Below, in pieces: positions 27,155 through 40,130 of a DNA stretch of 64,000 nt. The notes under the pieces are model-generated. The model saw only the letters and a program-made list of their open reading frames with translations, ran no database searches and was not told the origin of the DNA. The number at the start of each line of letters is the position of its first letter. The stretch's first letter is position 1. Made by a program: the position numbers and the translations under genes. Source of the stretch: Paulownia fortunei (taxonomy: Eukaryota; Streptophyta; Magnoliopsida; Lamiales; Paulowniaceae); contig CM033113.1 of the NCBI GenBank assembly GCA_019321725.1, positions 3,844,001-3,908,000 on the forward strand, written 5' to 3'.

Positions 27155-27222
27155 TGAATGATTAATAAATATTTTATTTTATAAAAAATAAAAAATAAAA
27201 TATTTGCTAATTATTCATCAAT
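27155..27222. repeat. Small AT-rich fold-back (MITE-like) element
   Basis: aaatattttatttt at 27167-27180 is the exact reverse complement of 27192-27205. Outside these arms the match continues imperfectly (gaatgattaat against attattcatc). The whole is about 25-bp imperfect arms around a 10-nt loop. Low complexity weakens the interpretation. Confidence 0.4.
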
Positions 27223-27970
27223 AAATAATATTTTGTAGACTGATTAATGTGTCAGGGACAACGACTCCACTAATCACAATTATGGAAAGCCCAATTGTGT
27301 AGCCAATACTACATCAAGGTGTTCTTGCTTGAAGTCTTGGCCAGATTAATGTCAATCGCCATCTTGGCAGTGGAAAACGACAAAGTATTTGAACATTTGA
27401 TCTGTTATTATATAATGGATGGATATGTCAAAATATTCACAAAATGAAGCATTAACATTTCTTGATCTGGATTATATAGCACTCAACAATCATTTCGACA
27501 TATGATTGTTTGTAACTAATTAAAATTCAACACTTACGTCTTCAATATCTTTTCTGCTACTACTTACTTATAATACAATACCATTATTAGGAATATTTAT
27601 AGAAAGGTCTTATATTAATTACTATTATTACTTTAATTTTATTTTGACACAATAATAATAATATTGAGTGGTGGGTGGGCCCGTTAAATACATAATATTC
27701 GAAGTATACTAGTTTATGTAGATTACTTAGGTGAATCTTCTTCCCCAGCCAATATTTGTTGGGAGACCAAAAAGCAGAAATATGTCACCCACTAGAAAAA
27801 GGCTATAACATGAAAGTAATTAGTGATTTAAGCAAATGTTCCTATGTACGTCTGTTAGGTGTTAATCTGGGGACGACGTAGTTCACAGGCTTTCCCACTA
27901 GATTGTCTAAATCAATATGTGACTATGATAAATAAAAAGTGAACTCTCCAATAACCTAAAATTAAAAGTA

Positions 27971-28007
27971 CCCCCTCCCCCCATCCCCCATCCCCCACCC
28001 ACCCCGC
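27971..28007. repeat. C-rich tract (potential G-quadruplex on the minus strand)
   Basis: Repeated runs of 4-6 cytosines separated by AT or A (for example ccccctccccccatccccc), followed by cacccaccccg and then a T-run at about 28014-28036. The minus strand carries five or more G-runs close enough for quadruplex folding. Confidence 0.75.
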
Positions 28008-29489
28008 GCCACTTTTTTCTTTTTTTTTTTTTTTTTGAGTTAAATAATTATTATATAGAATATCAACTAATAATAATGAATCAACAAAATTAATTTAGAA
28101 TTTATAAAAATAATTATCAACAAATTATTATTCAAGTAAACTAATATCACACAACAGAAAAAAGGAAAAAGAATGAATTAATTAATTTGAAGTCTCTCAT
28201 CTAACTAACCCGAATTGCTTGGAATTAAGGATTGCGCCTATAATATTAGCAAGGTGATTAATCTTGTGATGATACGTATGATAAAGACAAGGTTCTACGT
28301 TTCTGTCAATGCTATATGTTGGGGACCCCTAATTTGTGGAATCAAAGCAGTCTCGTTGATTTATCAGATTGAAACAATTCTGTGGCACAGTCTTTTCAGA
28401 CAACAACCATCTTACGTTTGAACTGGAGAATCATAATTGAGATTATAAATAGTTTCGTTTTTTTATATTTACGTAATTTTTCATCAATTGTAAATTCATA
28501 AATTTCAAATTCTATAATCCAAACACTGAGGGAGGGAAAATGTTATACTACCGCCAAGCATAATGATTTGAGAGAGAAAAAAAGACAAGAAGGTATTGCA
28601 ATATGGGTACCTTATTTGAGGGAAATGGTCTTCTAAACGAGGGCATCATGTGCAGCACCACCACCACCACCTTCCAACTGTTTTTTGTCCAAACATTACA
28701 CTTTAAAAAAGATTGTGCACCACAATTATGGAGCCAACACATAACTAATTATATTAAAAATTAGCAAATATAATCTAAATTCGTTATTAGTGATGCTTAA
28801 GCCGTTAATCACGGAATAACAGTTTGTCTAGGAAATGAATAATTATATACAATTATAAAATAAAATTGTCATAGATAAACCAATTCTTCCGAGGCAAATC
28901 TTTTACTTTCTAACCTAAAATGTGTAACCTTAATCCTCCTTGATGATCAGATTATTGCACTAAATTATAGGTTTTATGTAAACATAAGTGCACAAATTAT
29001 ACATGCTGGTATTAATGCTCAACAGCATGTCTGATCCTTCTGGAAAACCCAAAGAAACAAAACAAAATAGAAAATTTAATCATTATCCACTTGGGACAGT
29101 TCAACAAAAGAACAGATTTTTGCATCAGAAATGCAATGCTACAGCCTACACATACAGATAATAGAAAGAATTTAATGTCTAATTTCACACTAAAAGAAAA
29201 AAAAAAATTGTTACAGAAGTATTATTCCTTTTGGCAGGCAGCATATATTTGGTATAATTATAAAGTTTTGAAGAAAACTGGGAAATATAGATGAACCCAG
29301 AAACTGGTAGGAGTGCCAACATAGCTTAGCATTAAAGAGCAGCAAGCTGCAGCCATCGACCCGTTACGAAATTGAAGAGTGCCCATCTGTATACCTGAAC
29401 TAATAAGTTAGAGCAAAGAGTAGTCATTACAACATTTTGTGTTGGAGAATCAGCAGGATTGTTCCGACTCTAACTCATCTGCCTCGTAC

Positions 29490-32400
29490 TCAGGGATAGG
29501 GATCTCTCTGTATGATGTGTAAAAGCTTTTGGACAATCTCAGACATCGGTGGCCTGAATTCAGGTTCAGGCTGTGGCAGGAAAATAAAATGAAAATATCA
29601 TTTTAATACACACCCTTTTATTTTTATTTTGATGAAGCAAAGACTAAATGCATCAAATGCCAATCAGTACATGCACTAAAAAATTAACTGCTCTAATCGT
29701 TTCCAAATAATGTCTCTGCAATCCCAGACACTTAAAAATATTATGATACAAAGAAGTAAAGTTATAAGATCTAAAACCAGAAGTTTTGGCAATACACTAT
29801 ATACATCTCCCACTTTTTATTTAGAACTTCTCAATTACACTTAGATGGATTCAGAAGCTACTGAAGTGTCTTTTTCATGCCCAAATACATGGGAAATCAC
29901 TCATGCAAGACCACCATTATCCTGGAAAAGCATGTGTCCGAAAAAATGGATGTTTCATGTATTTTTTACGAACTTGCTAAAAGATTCAGTTCCCATTCTC
30001 AGCTCAACTATAAATTCACCATGCCAAACGCAACTGAAAATAAGAAACGGGAATGTTAAAGAGAAAGTCACCTGAATACACAATGAAATTATATCCGCAA
30101 CCCGTGATAGAGACTTAGATGGATAAGCACCATTCAGGGAAGGATCAACCATTCTCGATAATGCATCAATATCATGAAGCTGGGAAAATGCCCATCTAAC
30201 CAGATATTGCTCCCCTCGAGGACACGACCTGATTTTGTGAGTATGCTGTTAACCTTTCATCAATCACAGTTAAGGCAGTTTTTCATTGCAAATATCAAAA
30301 TTCATATTTCTAGAGGTTTCCCAGACCTGTCATAAGATTTTCGCCCCGTTAAAAGTCGTAACATCACAACTCCGAAGCTATAAACATCACTCTGGCAAGA
30401 ATAGCTTCCTAACTCAAGTTCTGGAGCGCCATAACCAGAACCTTGCAACTATCAAAAGACTAATGTCAGTAAAAGTTCCAGTCAATGAGTTTGTATGAAG
30501 TTCTCCTTAATATCAGATAACATTGAGAAAAACATCAAGCTATCTTCCAACTAGAAAATCAATGAACCAACAAAAAGCTTCGTTAATAATACAAGATTAC
30601 CTGAGCCATGGAATTGGTTGACAGCAAAGCAGCCAAACCACAATCAGAAACTCGTACAGTGAGATCATCTTCTAGTAGCACGTTACAGGACTTGAAGTTC
30701 CGGTGCACAATAGGTGGCTGGCACACCTCGTGCAAATATCTTCACAAAAACAGTACAAGTAAGCCTCCAAACAACAACAATTAAAGAAATGACAATGCAA
30801 GATTTGATTAGAGGGACAACACAAGAAAAAATGAAATAAAACAAGCAAAAGTGAGTTTGGTGTTGCAAGACTCTGTGAACCAGCAAATTCATCACATCAG
30901 AAAAACCACAACCAAATTGACTGGTCAAAATAATAGCCAGTTTCACTAAGTTTCTCAATGAACATACTCTAGGGCTTTTGCAGCTTGAAGCGCCAAACAT
31001 ACACGAGCCTTCCATGAAAGCTTTTTATTGATCTCATCATCCAAGTTTAGTGCTTCATCAAGCGTCCCATTTCTGCAATAATTGTAGACAAGCAGACGTT
31101 GTCCATGCTCGAGGCAATAACCTACAAATTCAACTATATTTGCATGCTGAAGTTTAGAGATGTTTGACACCAGCTCAAGGAATTCTCGATCACTTAGATG
31201 TCCTGATGCTGTCTTATCCAGTTTCTTGACAGCTAGAACCTGGAGATTGAATGATGCATCCTCAGGGAAACATAACATATGGAGAGATCATAGTATAACA
31301 TCAAACAAAGACCACGTTTCCTCAGAGAACTTAGGAAAGAAGGGAGGATACAGGGTTGTACTGAACTAATCTCATGATATCGTAGCTGTGTGAAACTTGC
31401 CTATTGGTTGCCAGACAGAAGAGTTGCATAAATGATAACTGTAGCAAGACAGAATAATACTTTTCACAAATTCATCGGGGTCCTATCCAACAATCCAAAA
31501 GTTGGGCATTATCCACTCAGCAAAAGGGAAAGCATGAGTCGATGACCTAATCATCAATACTAGGATGATGCAGCATACACGTTGACATCAAAACATGCAC
31601 TACTGTCACTATAATACTCGTTTCTTATGAGAAGGGACTAGGAAAATATCAAACTCCGAAGTTTAAATCTACATCATATTGTGTATAGTGAAAAAGAGAA
31701 AATTTTGCAAATTAAACAAATCACTGAAAAACCTCGCCCATCATTACATTAGGTCACAGTAAACATTTACTAAAACCAGAGAGCAATATTAGATATATTA
31801 ACAATCATCACATGAACGTCTCTCAGCAAGAACTTCAAGATAAATCAGAAGATGATTACCTTTCCATCCGGAAGCTGGGCTCTATACACTGTGCCAAGCG
31901 TGCCTTTCCCAATAAGATTTTCTTGAGAAAAGCTATTTGTATACTGTTGAAGAGATGCAATTGTAAAGAACTTTGCAGATTCTACAAGTTTTGAAGCATT
32001 TCTCCTTGGGGTTAATGGGGTAAAAGTAGGATCTGCAACAATCCTTTCCGCAGGAAGAAGAGGCAGAGGAAGGGGGCTGGGTGATAGATCAGTATCATCC
32101 AATCTCGTCATATCTATACTATGATCCTTCCCCTGCTTTAGGAATGCACTCCTTGTCTGACTACCTCCAGCTGGCTGCAACCCCACTTGCTTGGAAGCTA
32201 CTTGGGGGCCTCAAAGGATTATTCATTGAGATGAATACAAATAATAACTGACATAACTATAGAATAGCAAAAGCATTAGGAAGCTACTCACCTTTCTGTA
32301 CTTGGTAAAAAGGGCTTCGTGAAGAGTGATCTCGTTTGTGAGTCTCTGTGAGGGTACCATATGTTCCCATTTCATGCCTCTTGGCAGTTTTCTCACTCAA

Positions 32401-35045
32401 TCTCCTTCCCTTACAACATCTGGACATAGAAAAACATAGTCCCAAAACAAGTACTACAACTACCAACAACCCTCCAATAGCAATCCATGTGATTTTGTTT
32501 GTTGTGTTTTTCTTCTCCTCCCTTCCAGATTCTGGAAATGGAGATGTCGATGGTCCATGCACTTGAGCTCCAGGAGCAGATTGAGTTGAGGGCGCCTCAG
32601 AAGGGGATAATAGAGGAGGTGAGACTGGTGGAGAAGGTATGATAGTAGTGTTAAAAGGGTTACCAGCTCTCCTGCACCAAAAGAAAGATGTTACTAAGCC
32701 ACAATGTAAAGAAATATTCCACCATATCAGAGCGCACAGAGAATCAGGGCTGTATTCCAAAATGAAAAGTAAAAACCAGATGACAAAGATATCAACTTTG
32801 GTTTCACCTGAAAATGGGAATACTTAGCAATCTGTCGGGAATAGGCCCAGAGAACAGGTTATTTTCTATGTTCCTGAGGGGCATCAGAAAACCCAATCAG
32901 CATATATATAACAACTTGATTTAAGGAAAGTGAAATATCTTAATTTCATCTATTAAGTACAGTACAAGTCTATCAGAGGAAGATCTTGAAGAACATCCAG
33001 CACTCCAGAAAGCTGATTGTTCTGCAAATGCCTACATACAACTTGAAGGTGTGAGCAAAGAGACTTCAATACAATAAAGGAAATTTTCCGAATCTGCAAG
33101 TTTCAAGAAGCTTGTACTGAGGGTGCAACCACTTTGATAAGTGTCATCATTTTTTTAAACAAAAAAAGTGCTAAACAGCCCTCCTACTCATCCCATATAC
33201 GTTTAATTTCATTCAAAACCTCACTGTTACAACTCAATTTCTTTTTTCCCCATGTAGAACCAATTTATTTCCATTTACTTTGCCAAAGTCACCATCCAAA
33301 CTTATATAAACAAAGGCCATAAAGTTTTTGATTCAATGATTTATTACATGCATGACAAATTTTAGCATAGAGTTCTAGCCACTATGGTGGGAACAAGAAG
33401 CATCATAACATTTGGATATTATTTTCTCAGCATTGATTAACATTCAATTAATAAAAGGAGCATAAGAAAAGGATTCTTCTATTACAATCTAAACTCAAAG
33501 ATTCTAGTAATAAAGACAGTATTAGGAGACTTTTACCTAATATATTACCTACTAGAGACAGTTACTTACAACACGTTCAGAGATGACAAATTTCCCATTG
33601 AAGAAGGAAGCTCACTGGTCAAACTGTTCCCGGATAAATCCCTGCATTGTCAATCTAAATTAAATAAAAAAAAACATCATCCAACTAGATTTGAAGAGAG
33701 TTACCATTACTAGAAACAGAAAATGCACACATGATAACCAAATCCTTAAGCAGTTCAAAGGCATCTGGAATTGGTCCAGTAAATTGATTGTTGTTCAGAG
33801 ACCTGAGAAGGATTATAAGGGCTCGAAGTTAAATGGACAATTTTTCACTAACGGTAATAAGGAAACCCATCAATGGAAAAAAGTGACAGGGAATAGAACT
33901 TACAATTCTGTTAATTGGCCTAGTGAAGATAGAGCGTCTGGGATGCGTTCAGTAAACTGATTATCTGAAAGATTACTAGAGTTTTGTGGTTTCCAGGAAG
34001 GAGAGGAGCATTATCAGACAGATATATTTAGAGAAAAAGTTTTTAATGAAACTGCTCTACATAGCAAACAAAGTCATAAGCTCAGTTATGGAAGCATATT
34101 TAGGTCAGAAACATACAAACTCCTAAGAGTAATTGGCAAATTGGTTGGTATACTGCCTCCAATGTGGTTGTTGCTCAAATCCCTGCTTTTCAGAAAGATT
34201 AGTATCTTTCATGAGTCGCCACAATAAATAATAGCAAATTCCATTAAGTAAATGTGCATCAAATTATACAAAAAACACCTACATTCATGAATGCTAATCT
34301 AAAAATGCAATTCCAGATGAATAACATAATAAGTATATAAAGTTGTGAATAAACATAGCCATTTGAAATGGACTCACATAAGTATAATTGAGGCAAACGA
34401 TCCCAAATCTTCGCTCAACACACCGCCCAAATTTTCGCCATTTAGTTTTCTATTGATCAGAGCACATAAGTTCAATCCATAAAAGTGGTCACTTGCCATA
34501 CACTAAAAGAAAACAAGAAGTATAAATCATACATTGCAGTTATATTTGCATTCACGCACTCCACCCCTTGCCAACTTGGCGGCCCGCAGGGGTCTCCTCC
34601 AGGGATCCATCCAGGAAGTAATGGGGAGCCCAGAAAAGCATGTAACTGAGTTATTGCATAAACTGACAAGAAGCATTGCACAACAGACTTGTGATGACAA
34701 TTCCATAATCATAAAAACGATTTATTGCATAAACTGAAATGAAGCATCCAAATAGACTTCTTTCGACAATTACCATAATCATGCAATCTTACATTTAACC
34801 AAATTATTATCATTGTCGTTCTCAATGAGTAAGAGAAGTACAAAATCAAGCATTCAAATTCATAACAAAGGCACGTGACCACTAAGAAAATGAAAAATGG
34901 AAGTTTGGGAAAATAGACAGAGAAACTTTACTCTTGGCTTACCATCACGAGGGTCGGTTAATCCCCAGACGAGGGGCGCTGCAGAAAAAATAACGAAAAG
35001 ACCAAGAACCCACGTATGAATCTTCCAATCCAAACAAGCCATCAT
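29490..35045 (-). CDS. STRUBBELIG-RECEPTOR FAMILY (SRF) LRR receptor with atypical kinase domain
   Basis: Sixteen exons join in phase to 2220 nt (739 residues): 34943..35045, 34533..34662, 34378..34449, 34117..34182, 33904..33975, 33731..33802, 33570..33641, 32966..33031, 32808..32873, 32292..32671, 31860..32209, 30968..31239, 30601..30739, 30327..30448, 30072..30228 and 29490..29570. Order: signal peptide ([16 protein letters not shown]); SUB-type N-terminus with [15 protein letters not shown] and WQGVEC; about six LRRs on 66- or 72-bp exons; a Pro/Ser-rich segment; a transmembrane helix near residues 301-322; a juxtamembrane region; and a kinase-like domain opening with [15 protein letters not shown]. 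The glycine loop GKGTLGTV and lysine 488 (AVKK) are kept, but HRD is HRN (586-588) and DFG is DCG (606-608). The family founder STRUBBELIG is likewise an atypical kinase. SRFs act in tissue morphogenesis, cell-wall or immune signalling at the plasma membrane. The exact SRF number cannot be settled by eye. Confidence 0.95.
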
Positions 35046-35334
35046 CAGCTATGGCCACCCCACAACAGAAGATTTTTTCTCTTTAACCCGTGTTTCTTGT
35101 TTCTTCAGCAAAAACCCCTCAAGAATCTGTCCAAACAACAAAGAACTACAAGAATTAAAACAAAAGTCTATTAAAGTTCAGTCACAAGAAATCTTGGAAA
35201 CAAAAACAGTCAAAAAAAAAAAATAGAGAGCCCACACAAACACATAAAAAGAAAAAAAAAACGAAAAAAAAAAAAAAACAACCATACATTGCATTAAAAG
35301 CAAGTTTAGTCAAGCACAAAACCCAAGTTTCAGT

Positions 35335-35354
35335 GGGGGGGGGGGGGGGGGGGG
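35335..35354. repeat. Poly(G) homopolymer, 20 bp
   Basis: An uninterrupted run of 20 G on the plus strand, so a C-run on the sense strand, about 290 bp upstream of the SRF start codon. It may lie in the leader. Such runs are unstable, and their length is often mis-sequenced. Confidence 0.9.
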
Positions 35355-37696
35355 TTCAAAAGGCTTCAAGAGGACACCTTTAACCTGAAATACGAAAAAA
35401 CCAAATTCCCTGTTTCTTTTTAAATCAGCAAAAGTAACAAGTGATAATAATACAGCGGATTGACAGGGTATGAATGAGTGAGATGTCCAAACAGACGGTA
35501 TAAAAAAGTTGGTTTGCTTCTGTTTCTTGCTTTTATCTCCTTAGAAAGCGGACCCAGAATTAAAAGTAATTAAGGTTTAATGGTTTGTGCATATCTTTTA
35601 AGAATAAAGACTACAGCTATATAATAAGTTCCCAAAAGAAAAAGATTACTGCAGTATGATTACTACTATATGATTATATTCATTTCATTTAAGTTTTTCC
35701 CATAAAAGAGGCAATTATGAGGTGATGCTGGGATGTTTTTAAATTTTTTAAATTGATTTGAAAAAAGAGCTCTAGTGTACCGTTGAGCCATGGTGGTGGA
35801 ATGAGTCAAAATCTTATTTTGGGCTTCTTGAAAAAGAAAGGCCCGGCTCATATACACTGGATGCTCACATTGCTGAATGCAGAATCCACACAATTGGACA
35901 CTAATCACGAACAAAAGATTAATGCTTTTTACTTTTTTTTGAGTACTTATTTGAGTAGTAAATTATTGGAGAATTGGGTTAATACTTTTTTCCTGTTTTT
36001 ATTGTATATTATCCTTTTTGGTCCAATTATTGGGATAAAACCTTAATTATTACATTCTTTGTTAAACAGAAGATTCGAATCCAGCCCCCACAAAAGAGAA
36101 AAGCTAACTCTTAATCTTGACATAATTTCAAGAAAAGAGGAAATGAATTCTCGTAAAAAGAGAACCCAAATGACTATAAAATTAGTGTGATGTTCCAATT
36201 TGGACTTGGGAATGGAGGAAAAGGTTTTATCATTAAGGATGACAGAGGATGAATTTAGACCGACTAAGCCAAACCCATTATTCTTCGCACCAACTTGTAA
36301 CTAAACTTGTAATTTGAATAATTTCATTCCTATTAAATTTAAATCAAACATGTAGAATCTAATAAAATTCATGTACTTGGTAAGTACATCCAATTCAAAA
36401 TTAAAATATAGCAATTAAATAACAATAAACTACTACGATAAAATTAAAAGAAAAAAATTATAGAGAGTTAGTTTATCAAAATTCGCGCATGGTGGGTTAA
36501 TACTGTGCTCTGAGTTAAACCAAATTTATTATCATTTATATTCTCTATGTAAAAAGTTTAATCAAAATTCATTTCTATGGTTTTAGGGTCATGTAGAGTA
36601 AAATTTAGAAGAGTTTTTTTTTTTAAATATTATTCTTTGGGAAAAAATTCCAAATTATTATTATTTTAAAAGTATTTTTATATTATTAATCCGAGTGCTA
36701 AATATATCAACATGTGAACACAAGTATTAATTGAAATATTCTATTTCTTTTTTTTTTCTACTTTATATTTTATTTGATGCGATTTTACGCCATTCTGTCT
36801 TCTTCAACCTTCTGAAGTACGAAAACTAGTAAATATTTTTTAATGGATTCAGTTTTCTCGTTGCATCGCCAATCCCCAGACTTACCAGTGGTGGAAGTAA
36901 GAGACAGTAATAAAAAGTTTACTCTTTTTATAATATATGAGTTACTAAAACATAAAATTGTTAAATGATTTATGAAATAAGATTTTTGTTCGTATTGCAA
37001 AACTTTTTGGGTCCATCATTTCGCTTCATTTGTTGAATGCATTTTTAATCAATAAAATAAGATGTTTTACGAGCAATAAATTTTTTATTTTTTCTAATAT
37101 ATTTAGTTTTAATAACTTGTCACTATAAACATATATTACACAGTAATATATACGCGAATAATTATTCTAAAGTTTATACTTTTCACTCATGATTTATTTA
37201 TTGGCACTGATTTTTGGTTCATTTTGAACTTTAATTAGTCTCGTGTATTTATATCAACTTCTGTTGCCTAGTTAATTCCGCTTAACCTAATTAAAATAAA
37301 TAACATATTAAAATATTATTTTATTATAGTGGGAGGATAATATACGATTCACATGAATTTGGTATAAATGGGCTAGTTAGAAGCTAACTAAAACAAGTAA
37401 AAGAAAAAACATATAACGAGATAGTAGAAAAAAAGAAGTATTGCCACCACTTATTTCAATCAGCTATATTATTTTTTAATTCTTACTGCGATTTCGTTTT
37501 TGCATACTAATTTTATTTTATTTTCCACAAAAAGAAAAAAGAATATAAATTCCTCCTCTATCTTTGGAATTAATCCTTTGGTTCTTTTAACCTTCAATTG
37601 ATTCAAAACAAATAAATTAAAAATATTCCTACTGAAAAAATAAAATAAAATAATAGAGAGAGAGAAAATGTTATCTTACAAATTTACTTTATTCTA

Positions 37697-37975
37697 AGAA
37701 ACGAGTCGAATATGTTACTGTTCAAATTTATTGATTTTTAATCGAATTTTAAAAGTTGTATTTGAGTTTGATTTGATTGTTAATCGAGTCGAGTTGAACG
37801 TAAATTGAGCTGAACTAGTTTGATATTTTTACACATATTTTTTATTTTTTTACTAATTGAGTCGAGTTCGAGTAAATTTTAAATATTTTTAAACGAAAGT
37901 ATGCGTTCAATTCAAAAGTGTTTTTATCGATCGATCTTAAGTCAAATATCGAATAACTTAATTTTATTTTCAATC
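37697..37975 (+). repeat. Dispersed TCGA-rich repeat, copy 1
   Basis: This block shares ordered motifs with 58265-58560 on the same strand: 'gtcgaatatgtta', 'ttaatcgagtcga', 'ttttacac', a 'tcaa/gtcgag' motif and a terminal 'taatttt/atttatt'. Spacing is nearly conserved. It is an old diverged repeat pair; the class is unknown and no coding capacity is seen. Confidence 0.6.
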
Positions 37976-39399
37976 TTATAATAAGTACAATCTAATAAAT
38001 AAATGCCGCAATACATGTGGCACTAAGAGTAATAATATTTTGAAAAACATGATTGTTTGGGAATTATTTTATTGTAGAATAATATTTTGAAAAATCAAAT
38101 CAAATTTAGAAGGATAACAAGGAAAAAAATGTATTATTTTTTAACAAAAGGTGAGCTGTCGTAGTCTGTTTACCTGGTTGCATAAGTTATTAATGACACA
38201 CTTCAATTGATAGTTGAGACAATTTGGAATCATGCCTACTAATTTCTACCCCTTTCATGGATACCTCAAAATTGCACAACCATTATTCCCTGCCCAAAAA
38301 GCTTTAACGTAGTCGCTCTCACCCTTTTTAAGGAAAGTGGTGGTGTTGCTGTAAAGGGGTCGGGACCTCGATATTTAATTACAAATATAGCCCTAGCCCT
38401 GAGTATTATTAGTTAATTAGTGTAGGTAATGAGTACACTTTTTCCATTAAGGAAATAATGGGGAATTAACTACCTACATTTCTTAATTACATTCACCTGA
38501 TTACGTTATTTTAACATAATTTGATTGGATTATCATATGAACATTAAAAGTCTTTTCTAACTATTATTGTGGTTGTGACCAAAATTTAGTTGCTTTTGAG
38601 GAATATTTAGTTTGTACTCATCCGAAAGGTGATTAGGACAATCCAACTAAATCATAATTAAGTTCTTGTAACCAAATTGAAGTTTTATCAATCTTTCACA
38701 TGGGGAGGAATCTTATTATGTTTTGTATTTAATGTTGAAATTCAAAAGAGTTTTCTCTAAAGTGCAAAGATCAATGTGCGTGTCAACTCTAGTAAAGAAC
38801 CCCTTAACAAGTCGTGCTTTTTTTTAGTACGAGGCTTGTTTTCATTTTCACAAAGTATTTTTTATTTTTTAAAATTTTAAAAATAATTTTATTTTATTCA
38901 TTTTTATCAAAAATATAATTTATTTTTATTTTTAAATTTATTAACATTTCACGCATTTTTATATACTTATCAAACTCATTTTCAAAACTACTAATATTTC
39001 ACGTATTTTCATTTAAAAACACTATAAAATAAATAAAATTTTATTTTTGAATCTGTATAGTTTACATAAAAACATACCAAATCTAAATATATATATATAT
39101 TTTTTTTATAAGAAAACCTATTAAAAATATTTTTAATTTTAACAATACTGAAAATATGAAAATAAATTTGAAAATGCCTCTTGGTTTTCAATACTAGAAA
39201 ATTTAACTAGTCCGACCAATAAACACTATGAATAGGCTATTGGGCCAAATCTTCTTTGCCGTAACATATACAGTTGGGCTACCCAAAAAATCCTGTTAAT
39301 TTACATACTACACTAGAAGTCGAAGCCCACGCAAACAACGGAGCGATTAAATGCTTCCAACTGCCATATAAAGCCCAAAAACAACATAAATTGTAGTTA

Positions 39400-40130
39400 T
39401 GAGTGGCAAATGTGCGAGTTGGGTCGGGTTCGAAATGGTTTGAGGTGTTATTATTTTTTCATTTTCTTTTGGGGTGTTTAATTTATATTATTGTATGTCG
39501 TTTAGGCTCTTTTGGATACTTTGATGATTTTTTTTTTTAACTTTTACGCATTATTTTCATTCATTTAGGACCATAATTGTCATTTTATATGTTTTATGAC
39601 CCTTAATTAGGCATTTTAGCCATTGTACATGATCGTATTTATTTTTACTATTTTGGAACGATTTAATAAATTCTCATCCTTATTTTTTTAATCTTTATGT
39701 ATATTTTAAGGCATATTGCTTACTTGATATGAATAGAAATGAGAAGGAATATATTAGAATTTTGTATAAGTACAAAAAATAATATAAGATTATTTTTTCT
39801 TTGATTATTACAATTTTATTTTATTTTTGGATTGGACCTACAATCCAAAATGACCACCCAAACCCAACACATGTGGTCATTTTACTTAATTGGATATAAT
39901 TAGAGATGTGGGGTATCAGAGTATGTATTAGATAATTGTAAAAAGTAGGAAAAAAATCAAAGATCAGTTTTTGTTAAAATTATTAGATTTAAATGTTTTT
40001 TTGTTGGATCCATTTTAGACTTACAATCTCATTAGACCACCTAGAACCAACCCAACCCAATTCCATTGAAAACATCTTAAGACCCAACACAACCCAACAT
40101 TGGGCTTGACCCATGGGTCCACAACCATAT
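39400..40130. repeat. Degenerate repeat with duplicated accaacccaaccc-type block
   Basis: A block near 39830-39880 (tacaatccaaaatgaccacc, then caaacccaac) recurs in diverged form near 40020-40060 (tacaatctcattagaccacc, then accaacccaac). The stretch opens with gttgggtcgggttcg. It looks like an eroded dispersed element of unknown class, with no reading frame. Confidence 0.35.

Larger units (their letters stand above)
26166..29489. other. Intergenic region with repeats
   Basis: No gene is recognisable. The left end is KTN80 promoter; the right end (about 29300-29489) is probably the SRF 3' UTR. In between lie a tRNA-like repeat (26800-27024), a small fold-back element (27155-27222) and a C-rich tract (27971-28007) followed by a T-run. 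Confidence 0.65.
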
